Shown piece by piece: positions 15,808 to 22,751 of a stretch of 43,050 nucleotides of DNA. The stretch lies in assembly GCA_026991535.1 (NCBI GenBank), contig JALXBH010000243.1, forward strand, positions 1 to 43,050, in the 5' to 3' direction. The translations under genes were made by a program, and so were the position numbers. Position 1 is the stretch's first letter; each line of letters opens with the position of its first letter. Source of the stretch: Calditrichia bacterium. GTDB lineage: Bacteria > Calditrichota > Calditrichia > Calditrichales > J004. A model generated the notes under the pieces. That model was not told the DNA's origin. It searched no databases and saw only the letters and a list, made by a program, of their open reading frames with translations.

Positions 15808-16982
15808 CGGAAAACAAAATATTGCAACAGATAGCAGCCCGGGTAGAAAAGGAGGAAGAAAAGCTGCTGGCTCCTTTTGCCACCCGTAATCGCATGGCCG
15901 GGAGAAAAACAACCGAACCCGGCTCCCGTTATCGGCCTCCTTTTGCCATTGATCGTGACCGTATCATGTATTCCGGTGCCTTCCGGCGTTATACGGGCAA
16001 AACGCAGGTTGTCTATTTTGCCTCCTTACTGGATGAGCAACTGACCAGTCGCAGTCTGCATACCATCAGTGTGGCGCAAATAGCCAAAACCATCGGCCGC
16101 ATGCTGTCGCTTAATCAGGACTTAATCGAGGCTATAGCCCTGGGGCACGACCTGGGTCATCCTCCTTTTGGGCATGATGGTGAAAAATTCCTTAGCCGGC
16201 AGAGTCAAAAAAGAGGGCTGGGGCAATTTCATCATAATATTCAAAGCCTGAGAACGGTGGATGTTATCACCAAGGGGGGGCAGGGACTTAATCTTACCTT
16301 TCAGACCCGGGATGGCATTATATCGCACAACGGCGAAGTGAACGACAGTATCCTGGAACCGTTTCCGGAGAAGAATGAAGGACACATCCTTGAATATATC
16401 GAGGCTATGGAGTCCGGAGAAAAGGTGGATACCCGTCCCCAAACCATGGAGGGCTGCGTGGTACGTATTACCGATACCATTGCCTACATCGGGCAGGATA
16501 TAGAGGACGCCATTCGTATCGGTTTGATACAGCGTGAAGATTTACCGCAAGCGGCAACGCGAACGCTGGGCAACGTGAACGGCACTATCATCGAAACCCT
16601 TGTTAATGATGTGGTAACCATGAGCCATGGCAGGAAATATGTACGCTTTAGCGAAAAGATAGCCGCGGCGCTGTTTGAATTGAAGGCATTTAACTATAAA
16701 TTCATCTATGGCAGCCCCCGGCTGAAAGTTAATCATATAAAGATTGAGAATGGTTTTGAACTGTTGTTTGATCACTTTTTAAATGATTTGAAGGTTCAGC
16801 GGCGGGAGAGTGAAATATATACCCACTTTCTCGATACAAAAAATGAAAAGTATATCGGGGAAAATAAGCCGGAAATGCTGGTGCGCGACTTTATTGCCGG
16901 CATGACCGATCGTTATTTTACACAACTGCTGCAAAAAATTGTAATCCCGGATATATCCGGATTTGAGCTGTCACAAGGGTAA
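15804..16982 (+). CDS. dgt: Deoxyguanosinetriphosphate triphosphohydrolase-like HD protein
   Basis: This 392-residue cytoplasmic enzyme belongs to the dNTP triphosphohydrolase family, which converts dNTPs to deoxynucleosides and triphosphate. Metal-binding HD residues are visible as His86 (SRSLHTISV), His115-Asp116 (ALGHDLGHPPFGHDGE) and a later Asp in the ITDTIAYIGQDIEDAI helix. RDRIMYSGAFRRYTGKTQV at about 51-69 is a family signature. Substrate preference among dNTPs cannot be read from the sequence. The start overlaps the lipid kinase stop by four bases, and the M20 peptidase follows after 11 bases, so three unrelated enzymes seem to share a transcript. Confidence 0.88.
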   Translation: MTENKILQQIAARVEKEEEKLLAPFATRNRMAGRKTTEPGSRYRPPFAIDRDRIMYSGAFRRYTGKTQVVYFASLLDEQLTSRSLHTISVAQIAKTIGRMLSLNQDLIEAIALGHDLGHPPFGHDGEKFLSRQSQKRGLGQFHHNIQSLRTVDVITKGGQGLNLTFQTRDGIISHNGEVNDSILEPFPEKNEGHILEYIEAMESGEKVDTRPQTMEGCVVRITDTIAYIGQDIEDAIRIGLIQREDLPQAATRTLGNVNGTIIETLVNDVVTMSHGRKYVRFSEKIAAALFELKAFNYKFIYGSPRLKVNHIKIENGFELLFDHFLNDLKVQRRESEIYTHFLDTKNEKYIGENKPEMLVRDFIAGMTDRYFTQLLQKIVIPDISGFELSQG

Positions 16983-16993
16983 GGAGCACAGGC

Positions 16994-18238
16994 ATGAGCA
17001 AGGAACCGTTTGATCGTTTAAGCGCCTATATTTCCGCGCGGGAAGAAGAAGCAATCCACATCATGAAGGCACTGGTTTCCATAAAGGCGCTCGGCCCGTT
17101 GAACGGCGGTACGGGAGAAGCGGAAAAGGGAGCCTGGCTGACGGATTATCTGAAAAAAAGTGGTTTTAGCGATGTAAAAAATTATCCCGCGCCCGACCCC
17201 TCCGTACCCGCGGGAGAGCGGCCCAATATCGTGGCCAGGATTCCGGGAAAGCGGACGGACAAAAGTATCTGGATTATGAGCCATATGGATGTTGTTCCCG
17301 AAGGCGATCTGGAAAAATGGGAAACGCCTCCGTATGAAGCGGTGGTAAAAGAAGGGAAAATCTTTGGCCGGGGAACAGAGGATAATCATCAGGGGCTGGT
17401 GGCCTCACTGATAGCGGCAAAGGCTTTTATCGATTTGAATATTGTGCCCGAATATAATCTTAACCTGGTTTTTGTTTCCGATGAGGAAACCAACAGCATC
17501 TATGGCCTGGAGTATCTGGTGGAGCATCATGCCGATCTCTTCCGTAAAGAGGATATTTACATCATTCCCGATGCCGGGGAGCCGGACAGCACCATGATTG
17601 AGATCGCGGAAAAGTCCATCCTGTGGCTACGCTTTGTCACCAAAGGTAAACAGGTTCATGCCAGCACACCGGAACGTGGCGTGAATGCCTTTAAGGCTGC
17701 TTCACATTTTATCGTTAAGCTGGGGGACTTATATACGCGATTTGCCGACAGTGATCCGGTATTCGATCCCCCCATAAGTACCTTTGAACCTACACAGCGG
17801 GAAGCCAATGTTCCCAATGTAAATACCATTCCCGGCGATGACGTCTTTTATCTGGATTGCCGCATTCTGCCACACTATAATTTGGATGAGATTCAAAATG
17901 TCATTCGTGAAATGATGGCGGAAATCGAACAGGAATTCGGCGTACGGATAACCATGGAAGAGGTACAAAGGGAAGAAGCGGCACCGGCAACTGCACCGGA
18001 CGCGCCTGTTGTGGGCGCTCTTGCCCGGGCCATAAAAGAGGTCTACGGTGTGGATGCCGGACCCGTGGGTATAGGGGGGGGCACCGTGGCTGCGGTTTTT
18101 CGACGCGCCGGCTTTGACGCCGCCGTATGGTCTACTCTGGATGATATGGCCCATCAGCCCAACGAATATTGCCGGATTAGCAACCTGTTGAACGACGCAC
18201 GTGTATTTGCCCATGTGGCGGGACATGGCTTAGATTAA
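16994..18238 (+). CDS. M20 family metallopeptidase (ArgE/DapE/dipeptidase type)
   Basis: This 414-residue cytoplasmic zinc hydrolase has metal and catalytic residues in order: His97 and Asp99 (SHMDVVP), Asp130 (GRGTEDNHQG), Glu164-Glu165 (SDEETNS), an Asp at about 191 (IPDAGEP), and a late His in DDMAHQPNEYC. The central lid domain (HASTPERGVNAFKAASHF) is present. The family cleaves acyl groups or peptides from amino acids, including acetylornithine, succinyl-diaminopimelate and dipeptides. No amino-acid biosynthesis genes are nearby, so the substrate is open. AAGGAG precedes the ATG. It ends an apparent three-gene transcript and is followed by tRNA-Gly. Confidence 0.85.
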   Translation: MSKEPFDRLSAYISAREEEAIHIMKALVSIKALGPLNGGTGEAEKGAWLTDYLKKSGFSDVKNYPAPDPSVPAGERPNIVARIPGKRTDKSIWIMSHMDVVPEGDLEKWETPPYEAVVKEGKIFGRGTEDNHQGLVASLIAAKAFIDLNIVPEYNLNLVFVSDEETNSIYGLEYLVEHHADLFRKEDIYIIPDAGEPDSTMIEIAEKSILWLRFVTKGKQVHASTPERGVNAFKAASHFIVKLGDLYTRFADSDPVFDPPISTFEPTQREANVPNVNTIPGDDVFYLDCRILPHYNLDEIQNVIREMMAEIEQEFGVRITMEEVQREEAAPATAPDAPVVGALARAIKEVYGVDAGPVGIGGGTVAAVFRRAGFDAAVWSTLDDMAHQPNEYCRISNLLNDARVFAHVAGHGLD

Positions 18239-18280
18239 TTTGCCTGTGGAGCGGTTGCTTATGTAAATTACAGCGTTCAA

Positions 18281-18355
<75 letters not shown>

Positions 18356-18431
18356 TTTTTTAAAAAAGCATTTTTCAAATAATCAATTCCTCTCCCATGC
18401 CGATAGCATAAATCCCTGAGCTGTTTTCTGT

Positions 18432-18483
18432 ACTGTGTATTCGAATTCTGGTGATTCGAGTCACAGTATTATTGGTATATAAT
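18432..18483 (+). promoter_or_regulatory. Imperfect palindrome over the -35 region plus TATAAT, upstream of the LPP20-type gene
   Basis: TATAAT stands at 18478-18483, 49 bases before the start at 18533. Where a -35 should be (18455-18460, TTCGAG) there is a large inverted repeat instead: ACTGTG (18432-18437) and TCGAAT (18441-18446) pair with ATTCGA (18454-18459) and CACAGT (18462-18467), with one unpaired step. A weak -35 covered by a palindrome suggests control by an activator or repressor. Confidence 0.55.
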
Positions 18484-18532
18484 GCCTTAATTGGATGTCC
18501 CAACGATTTCTATTGCTAACCCAGGAGGAGCT

Positions 18533-19372
18533 ATGTACGCTAACTTCAAATTAAAAGTAGCCGTATTGTTTGTGTTTTTGTGCGCGGCTGGTTTTTTATC
18601 CGGTCAGATTGTTCAACAAATCCCCAATGGCGGAACCGTTAATTGGCAGGATCAAATTATAAAAGGCACGGGTATCGGCGCGCCGAACCCCAAGGTCCCT
18701 TTTGCCGCTCAGCGTGCCGGGGCCATACGGGCCGCCAAGCTGGACGCGCTTCGTCAGCTTTTGGAGACGGTCAAGGGCATGAACCTGACCGCGGAAACCA
18801 CCGTGCGCAACGCCATGGTGGAGAATGATGTGATTCAAACCCGTGTTTCCGGTATTGTTAAAAATTTCCGGGAAACGGATATACGCTATCTCAGCGATGG
18901 CAGCGTGGAAGTGGATGTGGAAATTCCCCTGAGTGGTATTTTACTGGATGCCCTGTTGCCGCAACAAATTGGCGGGCAGACTCCCGCACAGGTTCAATAT
19001 GGCGTGGCGCCGCAACCGGCTTATGCCAACGCCGTCTACAGCGGCCTGATCATCGACGCCCGCGGACTGGGACTGCGTCCGGCCATGGCTCCGCGTATTC
19101 TTGATGAAAATGGCAATGAGATTTACGGCACCGGTTTTGTCAGCCGTGACTATGCCGTGCAGATCGGCGTTGTGGGCTATGAGAAAAATATCGCCCGCGC
19201 CAAAAGCAACGAGCGGGTAAAAGATAATCCCATGGTTGTAAAGGCTCTCTCGGTATCCGGTACCAATAAAACCGATATCGTGGTTTCCAATGCTGACGCG
19301 GCAAATATCCTGGCCGCCGGTAAAAATCTCAATTTTATGGAACAGTGTAAAGTTATGTTTATACTTGATTAG
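18533..19372 (+). CDS. Secreted LPP20-like envelope protein
   Basis: This is a 279-residue exported protein. The start is ATG at 18533, eight bases after AGGAGGAG and directly before a signal peptide (KVAVLFVFLCAAGFLSGQ); the upstream in-frame TTG at 18491 would spoil the signal peptide and lacks a ribosome site. The first mature domain (about 30-140) matches the LPP20 pattern: AAQRAGAIRAAKLDALRQLL, ETVKGMNLTAETTV, VSGIVKNF, and VEVDVEIPLSG. The second half (about 165-279) includes YSGLIIDARGLGLRPAMAPR and looks like a small beta-rich module. No lipobox cysteine is seen. It starts a four-gene envelope operon. LPP20 proteins are outer-membrane or secreted proteins of mostly unknown function. 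Confidence 0.8.
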   Translation: MYANFKLKVAVLFVFLCAAGFLSGQIVQQIPNGGTVNWQDQIIKGTGIGAPNPKVPFAAQRAGAIRAAKLDALRQLLETVKGMNLTAETTVRNAMVENDVIQTRVSGIVKNFRETDIRYLSDGSVEVDVEIPLSGILLDALLPQQIGGQTPAQVQYGVAPQPAYANAVYSGLIIDARGLGLRPAMAPRILDENGNEIYGTGFVSRDYAVQIGVVGYEKNIARAKSNERVKDNPMVVKALSVSGTNKTDIVVSNADAANILAAGKNLNFMEQCKVMFILD

Positions 19373-19386
19373 TGAAGGAGAAAATC

Positions 19387-20547
19387 ATGAAAATTTCCAC
19401 AAAGAATATATTTATTTTTCTCGCCCTGGCCCTGTTTCTGGCAAGCTGTTCCGGACCGAAAGAGCGCAAGGCCGCTTCCACGCTGGATACGCCGGAATAC
19501 CATTATACCCAGGGACAAAAGTTCCTGAGAAGTGGAGACCTGGCCAATGCGGAGCGTGAATTTAAATTGGCCAAGAGCCTGAAGGATAAATTTGCCCCGG
19601 CCTTTGAAGGTCTGGCGGTGGTGGCCCTGGAACGCAATCAGCTTAAAAAAGCGGAAAAACTGATCGATCAGGCTTTAAGCCGTGATGACGACTGGACCCC
19701 GGCACAGGTGGCCCAGGGACGCCTGTTGATGCTCCGGGAAAAATATGACGATGCCGTGGATGAGTTTCAGGATGCCATTGACGATGTGGATGACTCCGGG
19801 ACGGTTAAAGATAAAAAAGCGGTTAAGATGGACGCCTGGTACTGGATGGGCGAGACCTATAAACGTTGGGGCAAATACAACAAAGCCCAAAATGCTTTTC
19901 AGAATATTCTGAAGCTGGACAATACCGATACCCGCGCCGGACTGGCCATAAAGGAACTGGCCGAGTATTTTGCCGCTGTGGCCGGACAATCACCGGAACT
20001 GCAAAAAATTGCCCGCCAGAAAGAAGTCACCAGGGCCGATATCGCCGTTCTGTTTGTGACGGAACTGCCCCTGGATAAAATTTTTCGCAAGTCGCCCAAC
20101 AGGCAGGCTGTCAAGTTCAGCGCGCCGGGTCAGAGCGTTATGGGCAAGCCGCAGGTACAAAACGCCTCGGATCTGGGAATTAAGGATGTGCCGGACAGCC
20201 ACTGGGCAAAATCCTTTATTAAAAAAGCGGTGGAAAGCGGTATCATGCAGCTTTATCCCGACGGTACGTTTAAGCCGGATGCCAAAGTAAACCGTGCCGA
20301 GCTGGCCATGCTGATACAAAACTTTATGGTCAAGGCCTATGATGATCCCTCGATCGAAACCAAACATTTTGGCGATGCCAGTCCCTTTGCCGATGTGCTG
20401 AACACCAGTCCGATTTTTAACGCGGTGATGGTTGTTTCCACGCGCGGGGTTATGCCCGGTAAGGATGACGGCACTTTTCAGCCCCTGGGCCCGGTATCCG
20501 GCGCGGAGTCTCTGAATATCATTCGTAATTTAAAAGCAAAGTTCTAA
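19387..20547 (+). CDS. TPR and S-layer-homology lipoprotein
   Basis: This 386-residue lipoprotein has a signal (IFIFLALALFLASC) with the lipobox LASC, so it is acylated and membrane-attached. ATG at 19387 is chosen because GAAGGAG lies six bases before it; an upstream GTG at 19372 lacks that. Residues about 40-200 form TPR-like helical repeats (AEREFKLAKSLKDKFAPAFE, AEKLIDQALSRDDDWTPAQV, YNKAQNAFQNILKLDNTDTR). The C-terminal part (about 255-386) has SLH features: GIKDVPDSHWAKSFIKKAVE, LYPDGTFKPDAKVNRAELA, and a second VMPGKDDGTFQPLGPVSGAE. SLH modules bind cell-wall polymers, so it may tether the outer membrane or a complex to the wall. The next gene follows by four bases. Confidence 0.85.
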   Translation: MKISTKNIFIFLALALFLASCSGPKERKAASTLDTPEYHYTQGQKFLRSGDLANAEREFKLAKSLKDKFAPAFEGLAVVALERNQLKKAEKLIDQALSRDDDWTPAQVAQGRLLMLREKYDDAVDEFQDAIDDVDDSGTVKDKKAVKMDAWYWMGETYKRWGKYNKAQNAFQNILKLDNTDTRAGLAIKELAEYFAAVAGQSPELQKIARQKEVTRADIAVLFVTELPLDKIFRKSPNRQAVKFSAPGQSVMGKPQVQNASDLGIKDVPDSHWAKSFIKKAVESGIMQLYPDGTFKPDAKVNRAELAMLIQNFMVKAYDDPSIETKHFGDASPFADVLNTSPIFNAVMVVSTRGVMPGKDDGTFQPLGPVSGAESLNIIRNLKAKF

Positions 20548-20551
20548 AACC

Positions 20552-21706
20552 ATGAAAAAGACAATCCTATTCAATTTTCTTTTGCTGGCCGGATTGTTAT
20601 GGGCGCAGCAGCCGGCTCCGCAGGTACGGCAGGTGACCGCCACCGGCTATGGGGCCATACTGGCCGGAGATAAGGTAAAAGCCCGTGAGGATGCCGTAAA
20701 CGACGCCCTGCGCAAGGCTGTGGAACAGGTGGTGGGCATGGTAATCGACGCCAACACCGTTTCCGAAAACTATATGGTTATCGAAGATAAGATATACAGC
20801 CGCACCAGCGGATATGTGCAAAGCTATCATGTGCTTTCGGAAAACGAACAGCCCGATAACTCCCTGGAGGTAACCATACAGGCCGTGGTTAAGCAGGGGG
20901 ATTTGAAAAGCGACTTACAGGGCATTCTTACCGTGCTAAAGCGTGAAGGCATGCCGCGCATGATGGTGCTGATCCGTGAGGAGAATGCCGGCAGCATGGG
21001 CATGGCCTCGGGGCTGAACAGCGCCGAGAATGCCATTATGAACACCATGATGCAATATGGCTTTCCCTTTGTGGACGCCGGAACCATGAAGAGCAATCTG
21101 AATGCCGCTTCCGTGGCCGCAGCCATGAACGGCGATACGCAGGCGGCGGCGGCCATTGCCAGGCAAAGCGGCGCCGAGGTGTTACTGATAGGCAATGCCC
21201 GTTCCAGCGTAACCCAGTTGCCGGTTATGCGCAGCTCGGGGATGAAAAGCTGCAATGCCAATTTGAATATCCGCGCCGTGCGGGCCGATGACGCGGTAAT
21301 TATCGCCACCACCGCCCAACATGCCGTTGTACCGCATATTGATGAGTTTACCGGTGGCGCCAGGGCCCTGGCCAAAGCTGCCGAAAAGGCCGGTGAGGAG
21401 TTGAAGGCAAAGATCATCGAAAAGTATCGCGGAAATCAGTTCTCCGCCCGGCAAATCCAACTGATGGTTACCAACATTACCAGTTTTAGTCAGCTCAATA
21501 CGCTCAAGAACAGCCTGCCCTATTATATACGTGGTGTGAAAAATATATATCAGCGTAATTTTGGCGGCGGCATGGCTTTGTTTGATATTGAGATCACACA
21601 AAAAGCGGAAAGCGTTGCCGCCGAACTGGACGCCAAAGAGATTGAAGGTATTAATCTGGAAATCATCGGTGTTACCCAAAATAAGCTGACAGCAAAAATA
21701 CGGTAA
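20552..21706 (+). CDS. FlgT-like / LPP20-related envelope protein
   Basis: This 384-residue exported protein has a signal sequence ending LLWAQ. The mature N-terminus follows the FlgT N-domain and LPP20 theme: VTATGYGAILAGDKVKARED, AVNDALRKAVEQVVGMVIDA, then SRTSGYVQSYHVLSE. The middle (about 135-270) resembles the FlgT middle domain, with MPRMMVLIREEN, AENAIMNTMMQYGFPFVDAG, and GAEVLLIGNARSS. FlgT is an outer-ring flagellar protein in Vibrio, but there are no flagellar genes here, and in FCB bacteria such proteins occur without flagella. It is more likely part of a general envelope complex with its operon partners. The ATG is four bases past the previous stop. Confidence 0.72.
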   Translation: MKKTILFNFLLLAGLLWAQQPAPQVRQVTATGYGAILAGDKVKAREDAVNDALRKAVEQVVGMVIDANTVSENYMVIEDKIYSRTSGYVQSYHVLSENEQPDNSLEVTIQAVVKQGDLKSDLQGILTVLKREGMPRMMVLIREENAGSMGMASGLNSAENAIMNTMMQYGFPFVDAGTMKSNLNAASVAAAMNGDTQAAAAIARQSGAEVLLIGNARSSVTQLPVMRSSGMKSCNANLNIRAVRADDAVIIATTAQHAVVPHIDEFTGGARALAKAAEKAGEELKAKIIEKYRGNQFSARQIQLMVTNITSFSQLNTLKNSLPYYIRGVKNIYQRNFGGGMALFDIEITQKAESVAAELDAKEIEGINLEIIGVTQNKLTAKIR

Positions 21707-21716
21707 GTTTTACGCA

Positions 21717-21738
21717 GGCAATTCCCCGGGGATTTGCC
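21717..21738. promoter_or_regulatory. 22-bp near-perfect palindrome in the gap before the FecR-domain gene
   Basis: GGCAA, T, TCCCC is followed by GGGGA, T, TTGCC. All pairs match except one T-T step. It starts 11 bases after the stop of the FlgT-like gene and ends 15 bases before the next ATG. It could be a protein-binding site, an mRNA hairpin that masks the ribosome site, or a processing signal. There is no T-run, so it is not a standard terminator. Confidence 0.6.
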
Positions 21739-21753
21739 GAAACGGGTATTAAA

Positions 21754-22518
21754 ATGAATAAAAAACTAATCTCGCTGATAAGCGGTACTCTATTGTTAAC
21801 CGCCATGGTGGTTGGCGCTTACAGCTACTGGGATGCGCCGAAACCCGTGGCTAAAATATCGTTTCCCCTGGGCAATGTACTGGTGTTGCCCAGCGGTAAA
21901 ACAAAATTGGTCAAGGCCGGCTTCAATCGTCCCCTGTATAACGGAGACAAGATAAAAACACAGCCCTCGGCCCGTTGTGAAATAAAATATAACGACGGTT
22001 CCATCGTGCGCATAGACGAACGCTCGATCTATACCATAGAAAGAGCTGAAATAAAAAAGAAAGAGAAAAAGGTAGAGTCCTTTCTTTCCGTGGGCCGCAT
22101 CTGGGCCAACATAAAAAAGCTGGCTCAAAACACCGATCAGTGGCTGTTGCGCGGTCCTTCCGCCGTGGTGGCCGTGCGTGGCACGGTTTACCGCATGGAC
22201 GCCGCCGAGGATAAAACCTCGCGCATCCTGGTTTATGAAGGCAGCGTAAATGTTGCGCCTCCCGGTTGGCAGCCAGGCCAACAGCAACAGCAGGGCAGCC
22301 AAAACCCCCCGGGTCCCCCGCAACGGGTGCAAGGCCCCACGCAGGTTAAAGGTCCCTCCGTTGTTTCGCTAAAGGAATGGATAGAGATCGTTAAAGCGCA
22401 GCAGCAGATTGTGGTTAAGCCGGACGGCAGCTTTCAGAAAAGCGATTTTGACGCCGTTGCCGATGCCAAAAGCAGCTGGGTGCAATGGAATCTGGAACGG
22501 GATACGCTGATAAAGTAG
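21754..22518 (+). CDS. FecR-domain membrane-anchored protein
   Basis: This 254-residue protein has one N-terminal membrane helix (about 5-24) that anchors or exports it. The FecR domain spans about 30-165: VAKISFPLGNVLVLPSGK, NRPLYNGDKIKTQPSARCEI, YNDGSIVRIDERSIYTIE, then WLLRGPSAVVAVRGTVYRMD. A Pro/Gln-rich linker (about 170-200, PGQQQQQGSQNPPGPPQR) leads to a short C-terminal region. Stand-alone FecR domains without a FecI sigma factor are common in FCB and deltaproteobacterial genomes and seem structural or peptidoglycan-associated rather than iron sensors. It closes the envelope operon; the 47-base gap upstream holds the palindrome at 21717, so its expression may be tuned separately. Confidence 0.82.
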   Translation: MNKKLISLISGTLLLTAMVVGAYSYWDAPKPVAKISFPLGNVLVLPSGKTKLVKAGFNRPLYNGDKIKTQPSARCEIKYNDGSIVRIDERSIYTIERAEIKKKEKKVESFLSVGRIWANIKKLAQNTDQWLLRGPSAVVAVRGTVYRMDAAEDKTSRILVYEGSVNVAPPGWQPGQQQQQGSQNPPGPPQRVQGPTQVKGPSVVSLKEWIEIVKAQQQIVVKPDGSFQKSDFDAVADAKSSWVQWNLERDTLIK

Positions 22519-22532
22519 AGAATAATAAAATA

Positions 22533-22565
22533 GGCCGTGGAAAGCATCTGTTTCTTTTCCCGGCC
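22533..22565. terminator. Convergent hairpin between the FecR gene and the proton ATPase gene
   Basis: GGCCGTGGAAAG pairs with CTTTTCCCGGCC across a nine-base loop, with one mismatch and one G-T pair. On the minus strand it runs into TATTTTATTATT, on the plus strand into CTTTCCC. It probably ends the minus-strand transcript best and may serve both. The remaining gap to 22752 shows nothing clear. Confidence 0.65.
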
Positions 22566-22751
22566 CTTTCCCGATGTTGGTGGCAAAATTGCTCTTTTCC
22601 CCAAACCGGTGATTCACTTTCCGGGGCTCCCTTTTCCCACGATTAAAATTGTGACTTAACTTAAAAATACATACGCTGAGATATAAGGCGCGGAGCCGGA
22701 GTCCGGTTCATCGGTTTCCCACACCCCTGTTCAAACCATGTCTGCCCGCTA

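Noticed and set aside
18491-18532. TTG start at 18491 for the LPP20-like gene
   Set aside because: It adds 14 residues before a clean signal peptide and lacks a ribosome site, while ATG at 18533 has AGGAGGAG.
20552-21706. Evidence for flagella from the FlgT-like gene
   Set aside because: No other flagellar gene is in the window and LPP20/FlgT-N-type proteins occur in non-flagellated bacteria.
21754-22518. FecR-domain gene as part of an iron-responsive FecI/FecR switch
   Set aside because: No FecI-type sigma factor or TonB-dependent receptor is adjacent, and the protein is a stand-alone FecR domain with a Pro/Gln linker.
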